Source of the DNA: Nocardioides sp. BGMRC 2183
GTDB taxonomy: Bacteria > Actinomycetota > Actinomycetes > Propionibacteriales > Nocardioidaceae
Reading direction: 5' to 3'
Length of the DNA: 64,000 bases
NCBI GenBank assembly: GCA_008123405.1
Contig: VSSA01000002.1
Location: 344,294-408,293 of the forward strand
The notes under the pieces were generated by a model. It saw only the letters and a list, made by a program, of their open reading frames with translations. It did no database searches and had not been told where the DNA came from. Positions 32,875-41,893 of this stretch are shown here, piece by piece; position 1 is the stretch's first letter; every line of letters begins with the position of its first letter. A program made the position numbers and the translations under genes.

Positions 32875-32893
32875 CACCCAACGCCGTTAGATT
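32875..32893. promoter_or_regulatory. Candidate 19-bp operator (site k) before the binding lipoprotein at 32906
   Basis: CACCCAACGCCGTTAGATT; TAGATT at 32888-32893 may be the -10 box, although the ribosome site begins right after it. Confidence 0.65.
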
Positions 32894-32905
32894 AAGGAGT
32901 TCGCT

Positions 32906-34087
32906 ATGCGCCGAACGTTGAGGCTCGTTCCGCTTATCGCCCTGGCCTTCCCGCTCGTCGCCTGTGGCAACGACAACTCGGGTGGTGACGCCGACGGCCC
33001 CATCAAGATCATGTCCATCGCTTCCTTCGAGAGCTCGACCTACTCGATCCCGCAGCTGGAGACAGCCATCCAGGCCTCCGTCGACGCGGTGAACGCCGAA
33101 GGCGGCATCGATGGACGTGACCTGGAGATCAGCTTCTGCAACGACAAGTTCGATCCGAACGAGGCGACCGCCTGCGCCCAGCGGGCGGTCAGTGAGGGCG
33201 TCGTCGCGGTCGTCGGCGGCATGACGCCGCACACGGCCGCGATCGCGCCCGTGCTCGAGGCTGCCAAGATCCCGTTCATCGGCCCCGGTGGCGGTGACGG
33301 CATCGCGGAGAGCGAGGAGTCCGCCTTCTATCCGATCAACGCCGGCTCGAGTGCGTTCGTGATCGGTGCCGGTCGCCTCGCCGTCGAGCGGGGTGGTCCG
33401 AACGTGGTGGTCGTGCCGATGGATGTCGGCTCGAGCTTGGCCAGCGTCGACATCGCCAAGCTGGGGATCGAGGGAGCCGGCGGCACGATGAGCCAGGTGA
33501 CCGCGCCGGCCGCGGCTGCAGACTTCAACCCCACGGCGCTCAAGGTGCTGGACGAGGACCCGGACGGCGTGGTGATCACCGCATCCGGTGACACCGCGAC
33601 CCGGATCGTCGGGGCGCTGCGCGAGAATGGATTCACCGGGCCGATCACCGGGCCGGCGTCGATCGTGAACCCGGCCTCGATCGAGGCGCTCGGCGACAAG
33701 GCCGAGGGGATTGTTCTGGCCGGGCGCGGCCTGCCTTCGTCCTACACCGAGAACGAGATGGTCCAGCAGTTCAACGACGAGGTGCACGAGATCGATGCCG
33801 AGGCTCCGATCGACGACATCAGTCTCAATGGCTGGCTGTCGGTCCGGCTGACCGCTGCGGTCTTCGAGGGCCAGGAGATCACCGACGGGCAGTCCGCCAT
33901 CGACGCACTGGCCGACATCGACGAGCCGATCGATTTGGGCGGCATCTACCCCGACTACCCCGGTCTGTCGGGCGGTGTGCCGCACGAGGACTATCCGCGG
34001 GTGGCCGTCTTCGAGGTGCAGCCGAGCACTGTCGAGGACGGGATCATCGTCCCGGACGGTGACTTCTTCGACCCGCTGGAGGGCTGA
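32906..34087 (+). CDS. ABC transporter solute-binding lipoprotein, LivK-like, second copy, 393 aa
   Basis: Signal peptide with RR-containing N-terminus and lipobox LVAC (lipid Cys20), then the type 1 binding fold (DGPIKIMSIASFESSTYSIPQLE, GIDGRDLEISFCNDKFDPNEATAC). It is a close relative of the proteins at 2510 and 36953; all three share spacing and the C-terminal PDGDFFDPLxG-like end. AAGGAG precedes the ATG at 6 bases. Three receptors with one permease set suggest that the transporter serves several related ligands or that each receptor is tuned to a stage-specific ligand. Followed by an APH-fold gene at 96 bases. Confidence 0.92.
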   Translation: MRRTLRLVPLIALAFPLVACGNDNSGGDADGPIKIMSIASFESSTYSIPQLETAIQASVDAVNAEGGIDGRDLEISFCNDKFDPNEATACAQRAVSEGVVAVVGGMTPHTAAIAPVLEAAKIPFIGPGGGDGIAESEESAFYPINAGSSAFVIGAGRLAVERGGPNVVVVPMDVGSSLASVDIAKLGIEGAGGTMSQVTAPAAAADFNPTALKVLDEDPDGVVITASGDTATRIVGALRENGFTGPITGPASIVNPASIEALGDKAEGIVLAGRGLPSSYTENEMVQQFNDEVHEIDAEAPIDDISLNGWLSVRLTAAVFEGQEITDGQSAIDALADIDEPIDLGGIYPDYPGLSGGVPHEDYPRVAVFEVQPSTVEDGIIVPDGDFFDPLEG

Positions 34088-34106
34088 CCACTAGCTTCGC
34101 TAGCGG
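34088..34106. repeat. 19-bp inverted repeat just after the lipoprotein stop codon
   Basis: CCACTAGC-TTC-GCTAGCGG, a short hairpin with a 3-base loop and one mismatch. Perhaps an mRNA 3'-end or stabilising element; no T-run. Confidence 0.4.
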
Positions 34107-34183
34107 TGCGGGCCGGTGGCCGACCTGATGTCGATCGCCGGCCCGTTCGGCATTCGCGGGCATCCGAGGACCGAGGAGGATTC

Positions 34184-35299
34184 GTGGGCAACGACGCAGG
34201 TCCCGATGAGAAGGAACGCCCGCTGGCCGCCGTGCGGGCATGGTTGGAGGCGACCGACCCGCACGCGTCTGACCCGGTCGTCGACCGAGTGCTCACGCCC
34301 AGCAGCGGCGGCTTCTCCAACGGGACGTGGGTGTTCCGTGCGCGATGGCGCACTCGCGGCGCGATCGAGGTTGAACGGGAGCTGGTTCTCCGCACCCCGC
34401 CCGCAGGCCCGACGTTCCTCCACGTTCCGACCCTCGACCTGCAGGCCGATCTGATGCGCGGACTTGCAAGGTCAGCGGTGCCGGTGCCGGAGATCCTGCT
34501 GCGCGCCGAGGACGGTGACGGTACGCCGTACTTCCTCATGGAGCGGGTGACCGGCCGTCCACCGGCGGACAGCCCGCCCTACACCGAGGCGGGGTGGATC
34601 GTCGACCTAGCGCCCGAGAGGCGCCGTCGCGTCCACGAAGCCGCGATCGAGGCGATGGCCGCTGTGCACGCCGTCGATCCTCGGCCGCTCCGCGTGCCCG
34701 ACCTGGCGTCTCCGACCGAGCATCGCTCGGCCCTCGACATCCGCCTCGACTTCTACGAGGCCTACTACGACTACGCGGCCACCGAGCTCGGGGCCGCTCA
34801 CCCCCACGTCGAGCGCGGTCTACGCTGGCTCCGTGGCAACCGGCCTGCCGACGAGGGTGAGTCGGTGTTGAACTGGGGCGACTCCCGGTTCGGGAACCTG
34901 CTGTTCGAGCCGGAAGGGACTGGAGTGACCGCGCTACTCGACTGGGAGCTCGCGTGTGTGGCGAGCCCGGCTCACGACGTCGCGCACTGGTTGTTCGCCG
35001 ACCGCTACTTCACCGAGGGGATCGGCGTGCCGCGTCCCGACGGATTCCCGACCGCGGAGGAGCAGCTCGATCACTACCGCGCGCTGACCGGGCGGAGGCT
35101 CGACGACCTGTCGTACTACGACGTCGCACTGGCGACCCAGAGCGCCATCAACGTCATGCGGGTGGCCCGGGTGTCGATCGACGCAGGGTGGTTGCCGGCC
35201 ACACCGGGCGCCGGCATCGAGACCGGCAGCACCCTGATCCTGCGCCGTCTGCTCGGCGACGCAGTGGGGGGCAGCGCCGCCCACTTCGCCAAGGGCTGA
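34184..35299 (+). CDS. Aminoglycoside-phosphotransferase-fold (APH/ACAD10-type) kinase-like protein, 371 aa
   Basis: Small-molecule kinase fold. The ATP-binding N-lobe includes SSGGFSNGTWVF and ERELVLRTPP; the catalytic loop is NWGDSRFGNLLF (Asp as base, Asn as metal ligand) and the metal motif is LLDWELACVASPAHDVA. In many catabolic clusters such proteins sit with acyl-CoA dehydrogenases and phosphorylate hydroxyacyl groups before elimination, as shown for ACAD10/11-type enzymes acting on 4-hydroxy acids. That fits this island but is inference. The GTG at 34184 is preceded by GAGGAGG; the upstream frame to 34106 has no support. Antibiotic resistance is not indicated. Confidence 0.85.
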   Translation: MGNDAGPDEKERPLAAVRAWLEATDPHASDPVVDRVLTPSSGGFSNGTWVFRARWRTRGAIEVERELVLRTPPAGPTFLHVPTLDLQADLMRGLARSAVPVPEILLRAEDGDGTPYFLMERVTGRPPADSPPYTEAGWIVDLAPERRRRVHEAAIEAMAAVHAVDPRPLRVPDLASPTEHRSALDIRLDFYEAYYDYAATELGAAHPHVERGLRWLRGNRPADEGESVLNWGDSRFGNLLFEPEGTGVTALLDWELACVASPAHDVAHWLFADRYFTEGIGVPRPDGFPTAEEQLDHYRALTGRRLDDLSYYDVALATQSAINVMRVARVSIDAGWLPATPGAGIETGSTLILRRLLGDAVGGSAAHFAKG

Positions 35300-35326
35300 C
35301 CAGGGCCGGACGAAGAAGCGCGTGGA

Positions 35327-36205
35327 TCAGCGCCGCGCGCTGTGGGCCGCTGGAAGATCGAGTCGGTCGAGGAACTCCATGGTCGCCGCGAGGTAGGGAT
35401 GGTTCGGCATCGCCGAGACCATGTGGCCCACCCCGGGCAGCTCGAGGAACTCGGCGTGCGGGACAACGCCGCGGAACTCGGCGACCGCCTCGGGGCTCGT
35501 GACGTCGCTGTCGCCACCGCGGAGCAGGAGCGTCGGCATTTCGAGGCGGCTGGCAGCGGCGAGCTGATCGACGACGAGCTGCTCGTCGTAGGCTTCGAAG
35601 CCGTCGCTGACCATCGCGGGATCCCAGTGCCATCGATAGCGCCCGTCGTCGCCGCGGACCAGGCTCTGCGTCAGCCCACGGGTGACGCGTGGCGTGCCGC
35701 CGACATAGGCGGCGACCCGTCCAGCCGCTTCCTCGAGGCTCGCGAAGCCGTCCGCGTGGTCGGTCGCGAACGCGCGCACCCGTCCACGACCGTGGGACTC
35801 CAGCCGCGGAACGACGTCGACGAGCACCAGGGCGGCGACCCTGGCGCGGACTGCCGGATCGTGGTGTCCGGCGACGCTCAGGGCGGCGCCGCCGCCGAGT
35901 GAGGCACCGATCACGGCAGCGGGCCGGTCCAAGGACTCCAGCAGAGCCCGGAGGTCACTACCGTGGTCGGCCACCGCGTAGCTGCCGTCGGCCGAGTGCC
36001 CGCTGGCGCCGTGCCCGCGCAAGTCGTAGGTGATGACGGCGTACCCGGCCGCCCGCAGCTCGGGCACCGCCGAGCGCCACGTGCTGCGGTTCTGGAACCC
36101 GCCATGCAACAGCACGACGACTGGTCCGTCGCCGGGGTACAGCTCTCCGCGCAGCTCCGGTCCCGTGGGCGCGTGCCAGATCAGGATGTTCGCGTCGTCG
36201 TTCAT
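35327..36205 (-). CDS. Alpha/beta hydrolase, 292 aa
   Basis: Serine hydrolase fold with oxyanion segment LLHGGFQNRSTW, nucleophile elbow GASLGGG, the acid in GGDSDVTSPEA and the histidine in PGVGHMVSAM. The ATG at 36205 overlaps the stop of the SDR gene (ATGA). It may open a lactone or ester made by the oxygenases, or hydrolyse a C-C bond of a ring-cleavage product; esterase and C-C hydrolase members look alike at this level. Last gene of the minus-strand unit 38128-35327. Confidence 0.87.
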   Translation of the reverse strand: MNDDANILIWHAPTGPELRGELYPGDGPVVVLLHGGFQNRSTWRSAVPELRAAGYAVITYDLRGHGASGHSADGSYAVADHGSDLRALLESLDRPAAVIGASLGGGAALSVAGHHDPAVRARVAALVLVDVVPRLESHGRGRVRAFATDHADGFASLEEAAGRVAAYVGGTPRVTRGLTQSLVRGDDGRYRWHWDPAMVSDGFEAYDEQLVVDQLAAASRLEMPTLLLRGGDSDVTSPEAVAEFRGVVPHAEFLELPGVGHMVSAMPNHPYLAATMEFLDRLDLPAAHSARR

Positions 36206-36948
36206 GCCAGCGTGCCCCCGTCCACCACGAGCTCGGCGCCCGTCGCATAGCTGCTCTGATCGGAGACGAAGAAGTACGCCGCGCAGGCGACCTCGTCGGG
36301 TTCGCCCACCCGACCCAGCGGGATCGCGGCGCTGATCTGTGCCACCCGTTCCGGATCGCCGGCAGCGACACCGGCGATCATCGGCGTGTTGATCAGGCCG
36401 GGGAGCACGGTGTTGACGCGGACGCCGTACGGCGCCAGCGCCTTCGCTGCGGTCCTGCTGATGCCGCGCACGCCCCACTTGGTGCTGACATAGGCGAGGT
36501 CTGGGCTCTGCGCCGGGGGCATCGCCGCCGCTGAGGCGATGTTGACGATCGAGCCCTCGCCCCCGGCGCGGAGGTGCTGGCCCACGACTTGCACGCCGAG
36601 CAGCACCCCGAACTGGTTTACCCGCGCGGTGCGGGCGAAGAGTTCTTCGTCCTCGGGGGAGTCGATCAGGTACTCGCTCTTGACCCCTGCGGCCGAGACG
36701 AGGCCGTAGAGGCGTCCGAACCGATCGGTGGCGACTCGGAGAACGGTGGACCAGTCCTCAGGGTCTCCGACGTCGAGGTGGACGAAGAGTCCATTCACCT
36801 CCGCGGCGACCGCGCGTCCGGCGCCGTCGTGGACGTCGGCCACCACGACCGGATGGCCGTGAGTTGCCAACAGTCGGCACGTCGCGGCGCCGATGCCGCT
36901 GGCGCCGCCCGTCACCAGGACCGGACGGTCGCCGGACGCGTCGCTCAT
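36202..36948 (-). CDS. Short-chain dehydrogenase/reductase, 248 aa
   Basis: Classical SDR with TGGASGIG (cofactor loop, residues about 13-20), acidic VVVADVHDG favouring NAD(H), a serine in NIASAAAM, YVSTK as the YxxxK motif and a VDGGTLA C-terminus. It would interconvert a secondary alcohol and ketone. Four bases separate it from the binding-protein gene before it and it overlaps the hydrolase after it, so all three genes form one unit. Confidence 0.9.
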   Translation of the reverse strand: MSDASGDRPVLVTGGASGIGAATCRLLATHGHPVVVADVHDGAGRAVAAEVNGLFVHLDVGDPEDWSTVLRVATDRFGRLYGLVSAAGVKSEYLIDSPEDEELFARTARVNQFGVLLGVQVVGQHLRAGGEGSIVNIASAAAMPPAQSPDLAYVSTKWGVRGISRTAAKALAPYGVRVNTVLPGLINTPMIAGVAAGDPERVAQISAAIPLGRVGEPDEVACAAYFFVSDQSSYATGAELVVDGGTLA

Positions 36949-36952
36949 CGCC

Positions 36953-38128
36953 TCAGCCGTCGAGCGGGTTGAAGAAGTCGCCGTCGAGACGGACCTGACC
37001 GTCCTCGACCACGCTGGCGACCGTGGCGAACTCGGGCACCCGCGGATACTCCTCGGCGTCCGGGGTGTCCGGGATGCCGGCGTAGTCCGGGACGGTGCCC
37101 AGCTCGATGGGCTCGTCGACGTCCGTGAGCGAGTCGATCACCGAGGCGCCGTCGGTGATGTCGTGGCCCTGCATCACCTCGCCCAACAGGAGCATCCCGG
37201 TCCACGCGTTGAGGGCGAGGTCGTCGGGCTGCGCGTCGGGATCCTCGGCCTCCATCTCGTCGAGGAACTGCTGCACCTGGGGGATGTCCGTGGCTGTGCT
37301 CGGCACAGTCCTGCTCGTCATCTGGACACCTTCGGCGAAATCGCCGAGCGCTTCGAGGCTGGCGGGCGGGAAGAGGGAACCAGGCCCGGAGACGGGCCCG
37401 ACGTAACCGGCTTGCCGAAGGCCTTTTACCACCTTGAGCGCGTCCTCGGTGACGACCTGGAGCGCCACGGCGTCGGGTTCCAGATCTAGCACGCTGGCGA
37501 CCGTGGCGGACACGTCGGGCGCTCCCAGTTTCATGGTCACCTTGGTCATCTCGGCTCCGGCGGCCTCGGCGCCTTCGATGGTGAGGTCGGCCCCGGTCTG
37601 CGATCCCTCGTTGTCCGAGGCAACGACCACTGTGTTGTTGCCGGCGGCCGCCGCGATCCGGCCGTTGCCGAGTGACATCCCGGGGGCGCCCGCATTAATG
37701 GGGAAGGAGATCGGACTTTGGAGCTCGGGGGCCCCGGAGCTTGCGCTGCCCGCGACCAGAGGAATCTCGCCCTTCTCCAGGACCGGGAGGAACTGGGGTG
37801 AGAAGGGGGAAGCGCCGCCGACCACCGCGACGTACCCCTCCGTCACGGCGCGCTGGGCGCAGGCGGTCGCTTCGTTGGGATCGAACTTGTCGTTGCAGAT
37901 GGTGAGCTCGATTTTCCGGCCATCGATGCCGCCGTCGGCGTTCATGGCGCTGATCCGGGCTTGCAGCGCCGAGGCAACCTGCGGGGTGGAGAAGACCGAG
38001 CTCTCGAACGAGCCGATCGACATGATCTTGACCGGTCCGTCCGATGCCTCGCCGTCACCACCACCACAGGCCGCCAGGGGGAGGGAGAGAACGCCGGCGA
38101 CCAAGCCGGTTGTGATGCGTCGCGTCAT
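36953..38128 (-). CDS. ABC transporter solute-binding lipoprotein, LivK-like, third copy, 391 aa
   Basis: Lipoprotein signal with MTRR start and lipobox LAAC (lipid Cys21), a Gly/Asp linker, then the type 1 binding fold (DGPVKIMSIGSFESSVFSTPQ, GIDGRKIELTICNDKFDPNEA). Closely related to the receptors at 2510 and 32906. It is divergent from the transporter genes at 38371-41889, with one operator copy for each direction between them, so this receptor is probably the primary partner of that permease. AAAGG precedes the ATG. Confidence 0.92.
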   Translation of the reverse strand: MTRRITTGLVAGVLSLPLAACGGGDGEASDGPVKIMSIGSFESSVFSTPQVASALQARISAMNADGGIDGRKIELTICNDKFDPNEATACAQRAVTEGYVAVVGGASPFSPQFLPVLEKGEIPLVAGSASSGAPELQSPISFPINAGAPGMSLGNGRIAAAAGNNTVVVASDNEGSQTGADLTIEGAEAAGAEMTKVTMKLGAPDVSATVASVLDLEPDAVALQVVTEDALKVVKGLRQAGYVGPVSGPGSLFPPASLEALGDFAEGVQMTSRTVPSTATDIPQVQQFLDEMEAEDPDAQPDDLALNAWTGMLLLGEVMQGHDITDGASVIDSLTDVDEPIELGTVPDYAGIPDTPDAEEYPRVPEFATVASVVEDGQVRLDGDFFNPLDG

Positions 38129-38148
38129 GGGAGACCTTTCAGTGAACT

Positions 38149-38167
38149 AATCTAACGCTGTTACGTT
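38149..38167. promoter_or_regulatory. Candidate 19-bp operator (site l) before the minus-strand binding-protein operon
   Basis: AATCTAACGCTGTTACGTT with inner arms TAAC-GCT-GTTA; TAGATT on the minus strand is a possible -10 box. Confidence 0.7.
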
Positions 38168-38299
38168 AATCACAGCCGAAGGTCGTTGGCAACCTTGCCG
38201 TTTCGGCAGCCCGCCCGTGCCGTTTGCGCGGGAGCCGCGCGTTTCGCGGCGCATGTCGCGGGCCCGGTGCCCGAGTCTCTAAGTTGGGGCTGGACGAAT

Positions 38300-38318
38300 A
38301 ACCAAACAGCGTTACACT
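38300..38318. promoter_or_regulatory. Candidate 19-bp operator (site m) before the LivF-to-crotonase operon
   Basis: AACCAAACAGCGTTACACT; TACACT at 38313-38318 with CTGGAC at 38290-38295 could form the promoter, 17 bases apart. Confidence 0.65.
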
Positions 38319-38370
38319 TCAGTGTGCTCGGCGTCACAGCCGAGAGCCGACAGATCCGCGGAGGACCCTC

Positions 38371-39105
38371 ATGACTGCTGCATCACCTGAGACACGGACC
38401 GCGGCGTTGAGCGCGCACGGGCTGGTCGCCGGCTACGGCGATCTTGCGGTCGTCCGTGACCTCGAGATCACCGTCCACCCGGGAGAGATCGTCGCGTTGC
38501 TCGGGCCCAACGGCGCGGGCAAGTCGACCACTCTCCTCACGCTTGCCGGCGAGCTCTCGCCGATCGCGGGGGAGATCAGCTGGTTCGGCGCTCCGATCGC
38601 TGGCCCGCTGCACCGCCGCGCGCGCGCCGGGCTCGGCTTCGTGCCGGAGGAGCGCTCGGTGATCATGTCGATGTCGGTGCGCGACAACCTGCTGCTGGGT
38701 AGCGGTGGCATCGAGCCCGCCGTCGAACTCTTCCCCGAGCTTGCCGAGCTCCTCGACCGGCGTGCGGGACTGCTCTCCGGCGGCGAGCAGCAGATGCTCA
38801 CCCTCGCCCGGGCTGTTGCCCGTCGGCCCAAGGTCCTGCTCGCAGACGAGCTTTCTCTGGGTCTCGCCCCGATCGTCGTCGATCGTCTGTTCGCAGCGCT
38901 GCGCGATGTCGCCACCACCCTCGATATCGGCGTGATCCTGGTCGAACAGCAGGCGCGACGTGCTCTCGAGGTCTCCGACCGCTGGTACCTGATGAGGCGC
39001 GGCGAGGTCGTTGCCCAAGGGACCTCCGACGGTGGCCTGGACGTGATCCAGCGCCTCTACCTCGCCGATCACGACGACTCCGCCACCTCTGCCGTCGTCG
39101 CCTGA
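38371..39105 (+). CDS. ABC transporter ATP-binding protein, LivF-like, 244 aa
   Basis: One of the two ATPases of a branched-chain-amino-acid-type importer, at the cytoplasmic face. Walker A GPNGAGKST (residues 45-53), signature LSGGEQQML, Walker B LLADE and the H-loop region VEQQARRAL are all present (the switch position is Gln in VEQQA, as in other LivF proteins). GGAGG precedes the ATG. It is followed at 63 bases by a fused LivH-LivM-LivG gene, which supplies the remaining transporter parts. Confidence 0.93.
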   Translation: MTAASPETRTAALSAHGLVAGYGDLAVVRDLEITVHPGEIVALLGPNGAGKSTTLLTLAGELSPIAGEISWFGAPIAGPLHRRARAGLGFVPEERSVIMSMSVRDNLLLGSGGIEPAVELFPELAELLDRRAGLLSGGEQQMLTLARAVARRPKVLLADELSLGLAPIVVDRLFAALRDVATTLDIGVILVEQQARRALEVSDRWYLMRRGEVVAQGTSDGGLDVIQRLYLADHDDSATSAVVA

Positions 39106-39168
39106 TCGACCTCCCCGAATCTCTGCCGACTGCCCGACCGGGGCTCGACACCTCCTGGAGATCTCCTC

Positions 39169-41889
39169 ATGGACATCCTTCGCTACATCCTCATCGGACT
39201 GGGGGCTGGCGCTCTCTACGCCCTGATCGCCCAAGGGCTGGTGCTGGTCTACCGCGGGTCTGGCATCCTCAATTTCGCTCAGGGCGGGTTCGTGATGGTC
39301 GGCGGCTACGCCTACTACCACGCAGTTGTCGAGTTCGAACTGCCTCGCTGGGTCGGCCTGATCTTCGCCGTCCTGATCGGTGCGGCGCTCGGCACCCTGG
39401 TCCAGGTCCTAGTGCTGCGTCCGATGAAAGAGTCGTCGGCACTGTTGCGGGTGATCTCCACGTTGGCGGTTCTGATGGTGCTGGTCTCGGCGGCGGTGCT
39501 GATCTATGGCAGCGACCTCAAGTCCGCGCCGAGCCTGCTGCCGACCAACAGCATCCGGGTCGCCTCCGACGTCTACATCGGCGCGGACCGGATGATCCTG
39601 TTTTTCCTCGGCGCGCTCTCGACCGTCGTCCTGTGGTGGGTCTACCGACGCACCACCTTCGGCCGGGCCACCAGTGCGGTCGCCGAGAACGAGCTCGTCG
39701 CTGCGAGCCTCGGACACTCCCCGGAGCGGATCGCGATCGCCAACTGGGCGATCGGCGCGGGCGTCGCCGCGCTTGCCGGCGCGTTGATCGCCCCGATCAC
39801 CTACCTGCAGCCGCAGGTGCTGGCCATGCTGGTGATCCCAGCCCTGGCCGTGGGACTGATCGCGAACTTCAGCTCCTTCCCGATCGTGTTCGTCGGCGCC
39901 CTCGGCCTCGGCGTGGTCGAGGCGTTGATGGCACGGTACGTGACCGCACCCGGATGGTCGGCGAGCGTGCCGTTCATCATCGTGGTCATCGTCATGGTCC
40001 TGCGCGGCCGGGGCATCCCGCTGCGCAGCCACGTTCTGGACCGGATGGCCGATGTCGGCTCGGGTCGCGTCCGCTGGATCCCGGCCATCGTCGGCTTCGG
40101 CGTGATGGCGTGGCTCTTCACCTCGGTCTTCGACATCGCCTGGACCAACGCCTTCACGGTGACCATCGGCTTCGCCATCCTCTGTGTCTCGATCGTGCTG
40201 GTGACCGGGTACGCCGGTCAGCTCTCACTTGCCCAGTACGTCCTGGCGGGCTTCGGCGCACTGGTCGCCGCCCGCCTGGCGGCTGATCGGGAGTGGCCGT
40301 TCTTGCTGGCGCTGGTGGGTGCCGTGGTCGTCACCGCCATGGTCGGTGTGCTGGTCGCGCTGCCCGCGCTCCGCACCCGCGGGATCAACCTCGCGATCGT
40401 GACGCTGGGCCTGGCAGTGGTGATCTTCAACATCGTGCTGAACAACACCGACTACTCCGGTGGGACCAGCGGCATCGTCATCCCGCCGATCACCCTCTTC
40501 GGCATCGACGTCAGTGGCCTGCTCGCCCCTGACAGATACGGCGTCATGGCGCTCACGCTCCTCTTCCTGGTCGCGATCGCCGTGCTGAACCTGCGGCGCG
40601 GAGCCGCGGGCCGGCGCCTCCTGGCAGTGCGCAGCAACGAGCGCGCCGCCGCATCCCTCGGCGTGAGCGTCTTCTCGGCCAAGCTGTTCGCCTTCGGCGC
40701 GGCCGCCGGGATCGCGGCCATCGCGGGTGTGGTGCTGACGTTCCGCAGCTTCAGCGTGGTCACGATCAACTTCGACACCTTCAACTCCATCAGCGTGGTC
40801 GCGATGACCGTCGTCGGCGGTGTCGGATACGTCGGCGGTGGCGTCCTGGGCGGCAGCCTGATGCCCTCCGGCGTCGGGTCCGAGCTGTTCCACAACATCG
40901 AGTCGATCGAGTCCTGGCTGCCGCTGATCAGCGGACTGATGCTGTTGGTGATCCTGGTGCAGAACCCGTCCGGCCTGTGGCAGATGAACGTGGACCTGGC
41001 GAAGGGCCTCGCTCACCGCTTCCGCAAGCCGAAGCCGAGGCGGGCCGCCGACGAGGCTGAGCTGGTCGACCGGGTCGCCCCGGAGCCAGTGCCCGCCAGG
41101 CGCCTGGTCGTCGACGGTGTGCGGGTGCGTTTCGGCAATGTCGTCGCGGTGGACAACGCGACCTTCACCGTGGAGCCGGGCACCGTGCACGGCCTGATCG
41201 GACCCAACGGAGCCGGCAAGACCACGATCATCGACGCGGTGACGGGCTTCGTCCGCTGCGAGGGTCGGATCGACCTCGGGGGCACCAGCCTCACGCGGAG
41301 GAACCCGCAGGGCCGCCTGGCGGCCGGCCTGGGCCGGTCCTTCCAGTCGCTGGAGCTCTTCGAGGACCTCACGTTGCGGGAGAACCTGGCGATCGCCAGC
41401 GAGTCCTGGCACCCGGCCAAGTACGCCACCGACTTCGTCGTGCCCGGCAAGATCCGACTCAACGGCGCCGCGATCGCCGCTGCGCAGGAGTTCGAGCTGA
41501 TCGACGAGTTGGACCTCAAACCGGGGCAGCTGTCGATGGGTCATCGTCGTCTGGCCGCGATCGCCCGTGCGGTCGCGAGCACGCCTTCGGTGCTCTGCCT
41601 CGACGAGCCGGCCGCCGGTCTCAGTGACGCCGAGGCCCAGGACCTCGCCGGACTGCTGCGCAAGCTGGCGCAGGAGTGGGGCATGGGGATTCTGCTGGTC
41701 GAACACAACGTCGACATGGTCCTGGCGGCCTGCGACGAGGTGACCGTGCTGACCGGTGGCGCCGTGCTGATGAACGGCACACCGACCGAGGTGCGCAACG
41801 ACCCCCGGGTGCTGGAGGCCTACCTCGGCAGCGGGTCTTCGGAGGACGAGGACGAGCTGGATGCCCAGCTCGTCTCGGAGGTCAGCTGA
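39169..41889 (+). CDS. Fused LivH-LivM-LivG: two permease domains plus ATP-binding domain, 906 aa
   Basis: Three importer parts in one chain. Residues about 1-285 are a LivH-type permease (ALIAQGLVLVYRGSGILNFAQGGFVMVGGY), residues about 305-610 a LivM-type permease (VTGYAGQLSLAQYVLAGFGALVAARLA), and residues about 645-890 a LivG-type ATPase with Walker A at 678-686 (GPNGAGKTT), Walker B VLCLDEPAAGLSD and the H-loop in VEHNVDMVL. The ATPase signature is LSMGHRR where LivG usually has LSYGxQRR, so it is one residue short. With LivF (38371) and three binding lipoproteins this makes a complete importer. Import of a carboxylated catabolic substrate is likely, given the company. The ATG follows GGAGATC. 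Confidence 0.92.
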   Translation: MDILRYILIGLGAGALYALIAQGLVLVYRGSGILNFAQGGFVMVGGYAYYHAVVEFELPRWVGLIFAVLIGAALGTLVQVLVLRPMKESSALLRVISTLAVLMVLVSAAVLIYGSDLKSAPSLLPTNSIRVASDVYIGADRMILFFLGALSTVVLWWVYRRTTFGRATSAVAENELVAASLGHSPERIAIANWAIGAGVAALAGALIAPITYLQPQVLAMLVIPALAVGLIANFSSFPIVFVGALGLGVVEALMARYVTAPGWSASVPFIIVVIVMVLRGRGIPLRSHVLDRMADVGSGRVRWIPAIVGFGVMAWLFTSVFDIAWTNAFTVTIGFAILCVSIVLVTGYAGQLSLAQYVLAGFGALVAARLAADREWPFLLALVGAVVVTAMVGVLVALPALRTRGINLAIVTLGLAVVIFNIVLNNTDYSGGTSGIVIPPITLFGIDVSGLLAPDRYGVMALTLLFLVAIAVLNLRRGAAGRRLLAVRSNERAAASLGVSVFSAKLFAFGAAAGIAAIAGVVLTFRSFSVVTINFDTFNSISVVAMTVVGGVGYVGGGVLGGSLMPSGVGSELFHNIESIESWLPLISGLMLLVILVQNPSGLWQMNVDLAKGLAHRFRKPKPRRAADEAELVDRVAPEPVPARRLVVDGVRVRFGNVVAVDNATFTVEPGTVHGLIGPNGAGKTTIIDAVTGFVRCEGRIDLGGTSLTRRNPQGRLAAGLGRSFQSLELFEDLTLRENLAIASESWHPAKYATDFVVPGKIRLNGAAIAAAQEFELIDELDLKPGQLSMGHRRLAAIARAVASTPSVLCLDEPAAGLSDAEAQDLAGLLRKLAQEWGMGILLVEHNVDMVLAACDEVTVLTGGAVLMNGTPTEVRNDPRVLEAYLGSGSSEDEDELDAQLVSEVS

Positions 41890-41893
41890 GTCG

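Noticed and set aside
34184-35299. Antibiotic resistance gene
   Set aside because: The APH fold alone does not show drug specificity and the surroundings are catabolic.
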